Positions 34,151 through 41,395 of a stretch of DNA of 54,593 bases are shown here, piece by piece. Every line of letters begins with the position of its first letter. Within the stretch, counting starts at the first letter, position 1. Made by a program: the position numbers and the translations under genes. The notes below the pieces were generated by a model. That model saw only the letters and a program-made list of their open reading frames with translations, searched no databases and was not told the origin of the DNA. The stretch comes from Acidimicrobiales bacterium. GTDB lineage: Bacteria > Actinomycetota > Acidimicrobiia > Acidimicrobiales > SZUA-35. The DNA lies in contig JABDIY010000081.1 in the NCBI GenBank assembly GCA_013003535.1, forward strand, positions 1-54,593. The letters are read 5' to 3'.

Positions 34151-34749
34151 AACGGCCGATCCACAACAACGGTCTTAGCCAACTTGTCCCATAAGGTGTG
34201 ATGGTTGGCGTCCGCGAACATCAGAACCAGCGAGATGAACGCAACGATGAGGATGGCCCAGGATCCAAACGCTCCGAGGATGACCAGTCCCAGCGGTGCG
34301 ATCCGGAGGGCGGCCTGCTTCACCGTGGGAATGTTCCCTTCTGCATCGACGACCTGGAGATCCAAAGCCATTTTCCCGAGCGATGCTCCCCGGGTGGAAA
34401 CCAGCGCGATCTCGAGAGCGGCAACCGCTACGAACCACACCAGATTCTGTAGGACGCTAGCGCCGGCGCCAACCTCGGCTCGAAGGCTCCCGCCCACCTC
34501 CACACCCAAGAGCAGTGCGATGAGTACAGCGATTGCCAGCCACACCAGGTAGTCGAGCATTCGGGCGCCGATCCTGCGGCCCGGACTCGCCAACCGTATA
34601 CCAGCGCCAGTCCGTTTGCCGACGGCCGATGCCGGTGGAGAGGTTGGCCCGCCCTGCCATTGGGATCCGTCCCAGAATCGAACGGTGCCGGGGGGATCCC
34701 CTTGAGCGTGGTAGTAGCCGGAAGTAGGTGCGGAAGTTGAAATACTCAT
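34147..34749 (-). CDS. DUF2510-RDD domain membrane protein
   Basis: A 200-aa protein. Residues about 10-35 (SGYYHAQGDPPGTVRFWDGSQW) match the DUF2510 Trp/Tyr-rich motif typical of actinobacterial membrane proteins. The rest is an RDD domain with three hydrophobic helices: GRRIGARMLDYLVWLAIAVL, VLQNLVWFVAVAALEIAL and PLGLVILGAFGSWAILIVAF. RASLGKMALDLQVV-like RDD signature residues are present (STRGASLGKMALDLQVV). Role unknown; some RDD proteins are Na+/H+ antiporters. Overlaps the 56-aa gene downstream by 4 bp. Confidence 0.88.
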   Translation of the reverse strand: MSISTSAPTSGYYHAQGDPPGTVRFWDGSQWQGGPTSPPASAVGKRTGAGIRLASPGRRIGARMLDYLVWLAIAVLIALLLGVEVGGSLRAEVGAGASVLQNLVWFVAVAALEIALVSTRGASLGKMALDLQVVDAEGNIPTVKQAALRIAPLGLVILGAFGSWAILIVAFISLVLMFADANHHTLWDKLAKTVVVDRPL

Positions 34750-34903
34750 AAGGTTTACCGAAGTGAGAGGTTGGGACGGGAACTCGGTGTGAGTGAGATA
34801 GACACAAGCGTGTCATCACCAGCGATGGTAGTGCTGTCAGGCCCGCTGCTTTGGGATAGCAATTGGGCGACAACTCCTTCCCTATCGGAAATGAGGAAGT
34901 CCC

Positions 34904-35917
34904 ATGGATAGAACAATTCTTGTCACCGGTGGCGCCGGCTACATCGGGAGTCACACCGCCCTGGCCCTCATCGAAGCGGGCGATCGCGTGGTTGTCGCGG
35001 ACAACCTGGTGAACAGTTCCCGTGCGTCGGTTGCGGCGGTGGAGAAGCTGACCGGCGCCACGATCCAGTTTGTTGAGGCGGACCTCACCGACAGAACCCA
35101 GACCGCGGCGATCTTCGATGATCACCCGATCGAAGCCGTTATCCACTTCGCCGGCTTGAAAGCAGTGGGCGAGTCCACCGAGAAACCGTTGATGTACTAC
35201 CGCAACAATCTCGTTTCCACGCTGAATCTTCTCGACGAGATGGCAACCCACGACATCTTCCAACTGGTCTTTTCCTCTTCGGCCACCGTCTATGGCGATC
35301 CCAAGATTCTGCCTATTCCTGAGAGTGCGCCAACCGGTCCCACGAACGCCTATGGCCGAACGAAACTGATGATCGAGGACATTTGTCGTGATCTGGCGGC
35401 ATCAGACCATCGCTGGCAGATCAGTCTGTTGCGGTACTTCAATCCGGTTGGAGCCCACCAGAGCGGCGAGATGGGCGAAGATCCAAATGGCATCCCCAAC
35501 AATCTGGTCCCCTATGTGATGCAGGTTGCGGTGGGCCGAAGGGAGAAGCTCAGCGTGTTCGGTGGTGACTGGGATACGCCTGATGGGACCGGGGTTCGTG
35601 ACTATATCCACGTCACAGATCTGGCCGCAGGCCACATCGCCGCGCTCGATCACTTGCCAAACGGGTGTCGGGAGTACAACCTCGGGACCGGTTCTGGGGC
35701 CTCGGTCCTAGAGATCGTTCGGGCCGCCGAAGCTGCCAGTGGCAACGCCATACCCTACGAGATCGTGCCACGACGTACCGGCGACATCGCCACCTCGCTG
35801 GCAGATCCACGCCGCGCCAACCGCGAGCTCGAGTGGCGAGCCGACCGGTCCATGGAGGCAATGCTCACCGACGCCTGGCGCTGGCAGTCAAAGCACCCCG
35901 ACGGCTTCGAACGCTAG
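34904..35917 (+). CDS. galE: UDP-glucose 4-epimerase
   Basis: NAD-dependent short-chain dehydrogenase-fold enzyme interconverting UDP-glucose and UDP-galactose, supplying cell-wall and exopolysaccharide precursors. The N-terminal NAD motif is VTGGAGYIGSHT; the catalytic Tyr and Lys are in YGRTKLMIED; the substrate region LRYFNPVGAHQSGEMGEDP is well conserved. It is 337 aa, full length. GAGGAAG precedes the ATG. It stands alone in a 155-bp promoter gap after the RDD gene start, which is divergent. Confidence 0.96.
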   Translation: MDRTILVTGGAGYIGSHTALALIEAGDRVVVADNLVNSSRASVAAVEKLTGATIQFVEADLTDRTQTAAIFDDHPIEAVIHFAGLKAVGESTEKPLMYYRNNLVSTLNLLDEMATHDIFQLVFSSSATVYGDPKILPIPESAPTGPTNAYGRTKLMIEDICRDLAASDHRWQISLLRYFNPVGAHQSGEMGEDPNGIPNNLVPYVMQVAVGRREKLSVFGGDWDTPDGTGVRDYIHVTDLAAGHIAALDHLPNGCREYNLGTGSGASVLEIVRAAEAASGNAIPYEIVPRRTGDIATSLADPRRANRELEWRADRSMEAMLTDAWRWQSKHPDGFER

Positions 35918-35934
35918 ATTCGCTCTGGTGAGGG

Positions 35935-36621
35935 TCAGCCGGTGAACGAGGGCTTTGCCGGTGACGGAGCTGGGGCTGGCGCAAGAGACGGAGTCGGGGT
36001 CGGGGCGGAGGTTGGCGTTGTGGTGTCGATGACCCCCGCAACCACGGGGGGAGCGGTTGTGACCACCGGCGGGGGAGTCGTCGAGGTCGTCGTAGGTGCG
36101 ATCAGTGAAAACCCAAGGCAGGTCGGGAACACCGAGTTGGGTTCGCTTTGGTCGGTGGTCTGGTGGGCATGTACAACACGGATCTGGGTGGCGGGGGCGG
36201 ACAGCGTCACGAGGCCCATTCCGCCGGCCCAGGAGGCGCTGGCTATTCCGTCGGGGAGATCGGCGGAGGTGCCGCTGGTTGCAAGAACGTTGCCGTTCGC
36301 GTCGAGCATCTGTGCGAACCACTTCTCGTTCAGCTGGGCCGGTGCCGTGTCTCGTCCCTCGTATGCGTCGTGACTTGCGCCTCTGAGGTCATACGTGCCG
36401 GCCGGGATCGACGCCGCATAGCTTTCCGACGTAGCAAAGCTGGACCCTCCGGCAAAAGATCCGAGCTTGGTTCCGCCGAACTGGGCCACGGGGCTGCCGG
36501 GGCAGCCACCGTTCTGTGACCCTGCTATCGAGCTGGTGAAGGCGAGGGCTCCCGCCACCATGGTTAGGCTCAAGGCTCCGAAAGCGGCCCGCTTGAGACT
36601 GATGTGAGGGGATCGAGCCAT
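35935..36621 (-). CDS. Secreted protein with Thr/Pro-rich tail
   Basis: A 228-aa exported protein. The signal peptide is about the first 33 residues (KRAAFGALSLTMVAGALAFTSSIAG). The globular part, residues about 35-150, contains two Cys (GGCPGSP and FPTCLGF), probably a disulfide. The remaining 60 residues are Thr, Pro and Ala rich (TTTSTTPPPVVTTAPP). No known domain is recognised. Convergent with galE. A TTGACA-like hexamer on this strand near 36730 could be part of its promoter, but the -10 match is poor. Confidence 0.75.
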   Translation of the reverse strand: MARSPHISLKRAAFGALSLTMVAGALAFTSSIAGSQNGGCPGSPVAQFGGTKLGSFAGGSSFATSESYAASIPAGTYDLRGASHDAYEGRDTAPAQLNEKWFAQMLDANGNVLATSGTSADLPDGIASASWAGGMGLVTLSAPATQIRVVHAHQTTDQSEPNSVFPTCLGFSLIAPTTTSTTPPPVVTTAPPVVAGVIDTTTPTSAPTPTPSLAPAPAPSPAKPSFTG

Positions 36622-36852
36622 TCTCTTTCCTTCGTGGTCAAGAGGGGCCGGTTTCGCTCTCGCTCCTCGTCGGCAGTAGCGACCATTGTCGCCGACGTAT
36701 CAACACTCCCCGTATTCGTTTGGTTGTCAAATACCACAGTACGAGGTCGTCGAATCGGCGGACATGAGGCGAATGGCCCGCCGTTTGCGGGTTTGGGCGG
36801 GTCGTAGCACCCATGGCTGCCGCGGAGAGTGGTCGATATCGTCGGTGGGGTG

Positions 36853-37692
36853 ATGCCGCTTTCACGCCTGCTTCGGTTTCTGGGGCCCCTTGGTGCGTGG
36901 GGGCTGCTGGCGGCGATCGCCGTCTCGCTGCAGCCGGGCGGTGCGGAGCCACAGCTTTCGGCGGCAACTCCGGTGTTCGAAGCGGCCCCCACGTCTGAGG
37001 TTTTGTTGCCTTCGACCCCGCCACTCGGGGTCTCCACGAGTGTGCTCGCAGCCTCCGACCCGGAGGTGCCCATCAGCCCGTGGCAGGTCACTGTCGCCAT
37101 CGCCAAACCGGAGGTCGCAACGCCGGAGCTCTACGACGCCCCGCGAGGACAGCGAGTTCTTTTCTCCGATCCGGTTACGAATCCCAGCTACTTCGGAACA
37201 GACCTTGCAATGCTCGTCATCGCCGAGCAGGCCGGTTGGCTCCAAGTGCAACTCCCGGTGCGTCCGAACGGTACGACCGCTTGGGTCAAGCGTGCCAGCT
37301 TCACGACGGAGACGCACACGTTCCACGCGGAGGTGCGGTTGCGAGAGCATCGATTGCGGGTCTGGAACGACCAGGAACTCATTGCCGACACCGTGGCGAT
37401 TGTCGGGGCGACGGCGACACCCACACCACTCGGACGCTTTTACGTGAATGATTTGATCCCGACTGCGGATCCGAGCGGCAGTTACGGACCGTGGATTCTC
37501 AGCCTGTCGGCCCACAGCGAGGTGCTCGAAACCTTCGCTGATGGTCGCCCGGTCATCGCAATCCACGGTACGAATCGACCGGACCTGTTGGGAACGGCTG
37601 CGTCAAACGGCTGCGTCCGTATTCCCAACGACGTCGTGGCATCTCTCGCTGAACTCGTGCCGCTCGGAACACCGGTAGACATCATCGCCTGA
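36853..37692 (+). CDS. L,D-transpeptidase (YkuD domain)
   Basis: Cell-wall enzyme forming 3-3 cross-links between diaminopimelate residues, or attaching surface proteins. An N-terminal signal/anchor (RLLRFLGPLGAWGLLAAIAVSL) is followed by a low-complexity linker, an SH3-like region (about residues 90-150) and a YkuD catalytic domain. The catalytic motif HGTNRPDLLGTAASNGCVRI has the active Cys near residue 254. ATG 36853 follows a GGTGGGG stretch; a GTG at 36829 would add 8 residues. The last stop precedes the DUF3039 gene on the other strand. Confidence 0.93.
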   Translation: MPLSRLLRFLGPLGAWGLLAAIAVSLQPGGAEPQLSAATPVFEAAPTSEVLLPSTPPLGVSTSVLAASDPEVPISPWQVTVAIAKPEVATPELYDAPRGQRVLFSDPVTNPSYFGTDLAMLVIAEQAGWLQVQLPVRPNGTTAWVKRASFTTETHTFHAEVRLREHRLRVWNDQELIADTVAIVGATATPTPLGRFYVNDLIPTADPSGSYGPWILSLSAHSEVLETFADGRPVIAIHGTNRPDLLGTAASNGCVRIPNDVVASLAELVPLGTPVDIIA

Positions 37693-37749
37693 GTTCGGCT
37701 CGCCCTCTGCGCACCTCTGCCGAGGGTCGTCGATAACGCAGGGTCTTCC

Positions 37750-37980
37750 TCAACCGTCGGAAAGTGATTCCATGATCTCTTTGCAGGTGGGGCAGACCGG
37801 GTAGCGCTTGGGATCTCGGGTGGGAACCCACACCTTCCCGCAGAGGGCCTTGACCGGCGTTCCCTCGATGGTGCTCGGAAGAATCTCGTCCTTCTTCACA
37901 TAATGGGAGTACCGGTCATGGTCCCCGTCATCGACGGTGGGCTTGACGATCGTTTCCGTGTCGGTGGTGAAGAGGGTCAT
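37750..37980 (-). CDS. DUF3039 family protein
   Basis: A 76-aa cytoplasmic protein. GDHDRYSHYVKKDEILPS and VKALCGKVWVPTRDPKRYPVC are the hallmarks of DUF3039, a small family almost confined to actinobacteria. Three Cys (ALCGK, VCPTCKE) could bind a zinc ion. It is 18 bp downstream of the TlpA-like gene and probably cotranscribed. Function unknown. Confidence 0.9.
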   Translation of the reverse strand: MTLFTTDTETIVKPTVDDGDHDRYSHYVKKDEILPSTIEGTPVKALCGKVWVPTRDPKRYPVCPTCKEIMESLSDG

Positions 37981-37998
37981 CTGTGTATTGTCGTCTTT

Positions 37999-38727
37999 CT
38001 ACGTGCCGGCGGCCAGTGCGTTCCAGCGTTCTACGATCTGATCGGTGGTGAGGCTGCCGATGGATCGAGCCGTGATTCGGTTCTCTCCGTCGAGATACAG
38101 CGTGTACGGGATCCCACTTACGCCGGCCGCTTCCGCGGCAGTGTTGGAAGCGGAGTCCCGCATCACCGTTCCAGGGAAGCTCTCGAGCCACGCCGACGGT
38201 GGGTAGTTGGGTCGCTCGTCGCTCACTGCAATCGCCACGGCATAAATGTCCATGCCAGCGGGCTGCATCCCATCGGCGGCAAGTTGCATGATCAGCTCAA
38301 CTTCAGCCTGGCAGTGCGAACACCAGTGGGCCAAGTAATAGACCGCCTTTGGGCGGCCATCGGCGGCGATCGTGACTGCGTCACCATCAAAATTCGTGCC
38401 CGTGATGGCGGGCGCCTTCGTCCCTATTGCGGGGTCTAGAGACGCATCGGTGAACACTCCGCCCGACCCGCCGGTGGCAACTGCGCCGCCGGTGACGGAG
38501 ACGTCGCCAACCTCAGCGCCATCGGTGCTGTCGGAATCGGACGATGCATCATCGACGGTCGACGTTTCACTGCCAGCAGCGTCGCTGGGAGACGACGCGC
38601 TGCCGCAACCGACGGTGGCGAGCAAGAACGTTACCAAGATGACGAATGGGAGAGCGGTGGATCCTGATGGGGAGGGGGACACCACGCCAGTATGGGGCGA
38701 GACCTGTGTGGAATGGTGGCGCGACAA
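37999..38727 (-). CDS. Thioredoxin-fold (TlpA/ResA-like) lipoprotein
   Basis: A 242-aa extracytoplasmic thiol-disulfide protein. The signal ends in the lipobox LLATVGC, followed by a Ser/Asp/Thr-rich linker of about 50 residues. The thioredoxin fold has active site HWCSHCQAE (WCxxC), a VYYLAHW strand before it, and the cis-Pro segment GIPYTLYLD. Starts at TTG 38727 or GTG 38685 are possible; neither has a clear ribosome site. It is divergent from the UGA-containing peroxiredoxin (about 50 bp between starts). A redox link between them is tempting but they should be on opposite sides of the membrane. Confidence 0.85.
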   Translation of the reverse strand: MSRHHSTQVSPHTGVVSPSPSGSTALPFVILVTFLLATVGCGSASSPSDAAGSETSTVDDASSDSDSTDGAEVGDVSVTGGAVATGGSGGVFTDASLDPAIGTKAPAITGTNFDGDAVTIAADGRPKAVYYLAHWCSHCQAEVELIMQLAADGMQPAGMDIYAVAIAVSDERPNYPPSAWLESFPGTVMRDSASNTAAEAAGVSGIPYTLYLDGENRITARSIGSLTTDQIVERWNALAAGT

Positions 38728-38779
38728 CTATCGTCAGCCGAGGCCGACCGGCCCCCTCTACGCACCGGAGTATGCACCA

Positions 38780-39241
38780 ATGTTGGAAATCGGTACACCC
38801 GCCCCCGACTTCTCCATCCCCAACCAAGACGGCGTTGTCGTTTCGATGGCAGACCAACTCGGGAGCTACGTATTGCTCTGGTGGTACCCCAAGGCCAGCA
38901 CACCCGGTTGAACGATTGAGGGGCGGGGCTTGCGTGACAAGTCCAAACACTATGAAGAGGCCAACTGCACCGTCTTGGGTATTTCGTTCGATACGCCAGC
39001 CGATAACGCTGCGTTCCGCTCGGCGCACGATTTCCCGTTCGACCTACTCAGTGACGTTGACCGAACCGTTGGCGATCTCTACATGGCGGTACGGGATCCC
39101 GACGACGCGTTCAGCGACTACCCGAAACGGATTAGCTATCTGATCGATACGGAGGGAATCATTCAACGGAGCTACCTCGTAACGGATCCCGGCGGTCATG
39201 CCGATGAAGTTCTGGCCGACCTCGCCGCATTGCAGCGCTAA
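38780..39241 (+). CDS. Peroxiredoxin (Bcp type), predicted selenoprotein with in-frame UGA
   Basis: A thiol peroxidase of the Bcp/PrxQ group that reduces peroxides. From ATG 38780 (GGAG 10 bases upstream) one frame runs 153 codons to the TAA at 39239. It covers the whole family: PAPDFSIPNQDG, LLWWYPKASTPG, then TGA at 38909-38911, then TIEGRGLRDKSKHYEEANC, VLGISFDTP, FPFDLLSDVD and KRISYLIDTEG. The TGA takes the place of the peroxidatic Cys in TPGCT (residue 44), and no frame change occurs. The usual second Cys five residues on is Arg, so it is a one-Cys/Sec form. A SECIS-like hairpin follows at 38926-38944. Alternatives are a nonsense mutation or a sequencing error, but the strong conservation after the TGA argues against a dead gene. 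An automated caller would truncate it or split it. Confidence 0.85.
38926..38944 (+). promoter_or_regulatory. Putative bacterial SECIS hairpin
   Basis: Seven base pairs, GGGCUUG with CAAGUCC (one G-U), close a 5-nt loop CGUGA. The loop starts 21 nt after the UGA, inside the 16-37 nt window described for bacterial SECIS elements, and has G at its second position as expected. It lies in the coding region, as bacterial SECIS elements do. It would recruit SelB carrying selenocysteyl-tRNA. Confidence 0.6.
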
Positions 39242-39251
39242 TGTCGCAAGT

Positions 39252-39827
39252 GTGAAGGCTCGCTTTGCCAAGTGGATTCTGAAACGGTGGGGTTTCCAGC
39301 TCGTGGGCGAGCGACCCGATGAGCAACACACGGTGATGATCGCCTCACCGCACACCAGCAACTGGGATTTCCCAATTGCGATGTTGATTGGCTGGGCACT
39401 CGAACTGAGAATGCGCTGGTTGGGAAAGCAGCAAATGTTCGCGCCTGGGGTGGGCTGGATTTGGAAGCGAATGGGCGGGATACCGGTCGATCGTCAGTCG
39501 GCGGCGACCATCGTTGAAGACATGGTCAACCTCCTCGAACCGGGCGTTCGGGCCACGATCGTTGTGCCGGTCTCCGGCACGCGTAACCATGCGCCCTATT
39601 GGAAATCCGGTTTCTATCGAATCGCTCGGGCCGCGAACGTTCCGGTCATCATGGCGTTCATCGACTACGAGAAGAAGACCTGTGGTGTTGGACCCCTCCT
39701 TCACTTGACTGGCGACGTCCGTCAAGACATGGGCGAGATCAGGGCGTTCTACGCTGACGTGGTCGGAAAGTACCCGGGCAAAGATGGGCCGATCCTGTTG
39801 CGCGAAGAAGACCAGGAAGCAAGTTGA
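39252..39827 (+). CDS. PlsC-family acyltransferase
   Basis: A 191-aa lysophospholipid acyltransferase-fold protein, peripheral or membrane-bound, probably acting in phospholipid synthesis. Motif I is H34-TSNW-D39 (HX4D). GGIPVDR is motif II. Motif III, normally PEGTR, reads VSGTR (residues 107-111), so the Glu is replaced by Ser. YWKSGFYRIARAANVPVI matches the rest of the family. The GTG start is 10 bp after the peroxiredoxin stop, so it is probably in the same operon. Activity may be altered by the motif III change. Confidence 0.88.
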   Translation: MKARFAKWILKRWGFQLVGERPDEQHTVMIASPHTSNWDFPIAMLIGWALELRMRWLGKQQMFAPGVGWIWKRMGGIPVDRQSAATIVEDMVNLLEPGVRATIVVPVSGTRNHAPYWKSGFYRIARAANVPVIMAFIDYEKKTCGVGPLLHLTGDVRQDMGEIRAFYADVVGKYPGKDGPILLREEDQEAS

Positions 39828-40026
39828 GCTGCCGTGTCGCCACACGATCCTGCGCCCGTCTCGGCGATGCCGATTGATTCTCTCCCGTAGGTTGGGTGGA
39901 TCTGACCACCTTCAGCTGGCTAGCATCTTCGCATATAGCCCGCTGGGTCGGACGGCCTATCAGAAAGCGGGTGGAAACGCTCTTCTCAGGTAGGGAATTG
40001 GGCCCCTTTGTGCCATCCTGAGGGCT

Positions 40027-40506
40027 ATGACGTTCAAGACAGGCGACCGAGTTGTCTATCCGCACCATGGTGCGGCCATTATTGCCAAGACCGAGGTTGT
40101 CGAGTTCAACGGCGAAAAGAAGAAGTACTTTGTACTGCACACGGCCCATGACGATCTCACGGTCCGCGTGCCGGTGGACAAGGTGGATGAGGTGGGCATG
40201 CGGCCCCCCATCAGCATGTCCGACGTCGAAGACCTTTTCGAACTGCTCGCAAAGAAAGACGTTCGGGAGCCCGCCAACTGGAGCCGGCGTTTCAAGAACC
40301 ACCAAGAAAAGCTGAAGTCCGGCGACGTCTACCAAGTGGCCGAGGTCGTTCGAAATCTTGCCCTGCGCGACAAGAGCAAAGGCCTTTCCGCAGGAGAGAA
40401 GACGATGTACTCCAAAGCCCGGAAAGTCCTGGTCAGCGAGTTGTCATTCGCCATGGAGCTGAGCGAGGACGACGCTATGGGCAAGGTAGACGAGCAGCTC
40501 GTCTAG
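40027..40506 (+). CDS. carD: CarD-family transcriptional regulator
   Basis: RNA polymerase-binding factor that stabilises open complexes, essential in mycobacteria and controlling rRNA and stress genes. The N-terminal RNAP-interacting domain starts FKTGDRVVYPHHGAAII and continues YFVLHTAHDDLTVRVP. The C-terminal helical DNA-binding domain includes NWSRRFKNHQEKLKSGD and LSAGEKTMYSKARKVLVSELS. It is 159 aa, normal length. The 200 bp upstream have no gene and should hold its promoter. Confidence 0.96.
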   Translation: MTFKTGDRVVYPHHGAAIIAKTEVVEFNGEKKKYFVLHTAHDDLTVRVPVDKVDEVGMRPPISMSDVEDLFELLAKKDVREPANWSRRFKNHQEKLKSGDVYQVAEVVRNLALRDKSKGLSAGEKTMYSKARKVLVSELSFAMELSEDDAMGKVDEQLV

Positions 40507-40600
40507 GGCCGACCTGCAATCGTTAACGTTCGAGCTGGCTGCGGGGGTCTACTGTTTCTGCGCGCCGGAACCCCGTTTCGGGAACGCCAACCAAGGGCTG

Positions 40601-41347
40601 GTGATCGACGGCGACGGTCTTTCTCTCATCGACACCCTTGCCACGCCAGATTTGGCAGCTGTGGCCGATGCTGAGGTAGCCGACCTCACCGCTGAACTGG
40701 GGCTTCGTCTGAAGCGCGTCATCTTGACCTCGTCGCGGATCCCATTCACGGGAGGTTCCGCCGTGTTCTGGCGGGCCGGTTTCTACGGCAGTGAGGCCGT
40801 GAGCGAGCAGCTCGACGAGCCGGTGAATCCTGACGTACTCGCACGGCTCATGCCGCAGCACGCCGCCGCGTTCCATCGTGAGTTCGAGACACGGCCGATC
40901 ACCCACATCATTTCTGAGATGGCCAGGCTGACCGAAGCTGCACTCGTCCACCTCCTGCCGGGGGAGGGACCCATGAACACGGTGGTGCAGGTCCCCGCAG
41001 CAGAGGTTGTTTTCCTTGGGGCCTTGGGAAGCTTCGGGGTGACACCACTGGCATTCGATGGTGATCCAGCCGTATGGGCTGACTCGCTCGAAGCGGCGGC
41101 CTCACTGGGATCGATGGTGGTGCCCGGTCATGGTATGCCGGGTGGAAGTCGAGAGGTTGAGATGCAGGCTGCGTACCTCAGGGCCTGCGTTGCCGCGGAA
41201 GGGAACCCGGCGGCGATCGGCCCCGGGCCTTGGGACACATGGACCGACCGTCGCTTTGACGAGGTGAACGTGGAACGGGCCCACCGGCTCGGTCAAGGGG
41301 ACAGGTCGACGCCCGACGCCATGTTCCGCCTCCTCGGCATGGCCTAG
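40601..41347 (+). CDS. Metallo-beta-lactamase-fold protein lacking the metal motif
   Basis: A protein with the MBL layout: DGDGLSLIDTLATPDLA, LKRVILTSSRIPFTGGSAVFW, a later VPAAEVVFLGALG, and SMVVPGHGMPGGSREVE. The HxHxDH metal site, expected after VILT, reads SSRIPF, so hydrolase activity is unlikely. The first standard start codon is GTG 40601. In-frame codons back to about 40514 also read like the family N-terminus (LTFELAAGVYCFCAPEPRFGN ends just before the GTG), with only CTG codons at 40514 and 40535 available; the true start may be a CTG after the carD stop. Function unknown. Confidence 0.75.
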   Translation: MIDGDGLSLIDTLATPDLAAVADAEVADLTAELGLRLKRVILTSSRIPFTGGSAVFWRAGFYGSEAVSEQLDEPVNPDVLARLMPQHAAAFHREFETRPITHIISEMARLTEAALVHLLPGEGPMNTVVQVPAAEVVFLGALGSFGVTPLAFDGDPAVWADSLEAAASLGSMVVPGHGMPGGSREVEMQAAYLRACVAAEGNPAAIGPGPWDTWTDRRFDEVNVERAHRLGQGDRSTPDAMFRLLGMA

Positions 41348-41395
41348 CCGGGCGTCGTGAATGGACTGGGATAGTTACCCGCCGGTATCCTCTTG

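Noticed and set aside
38372-38911. A separate 179-aa gene ending at the TGA, followed by a second gene starting at 38930
   Set aside because: The two pieces are in one frame and together make one normal peroxiredoxin; the first 136 codons of the long frame are antisense to the TlpA-like gene.
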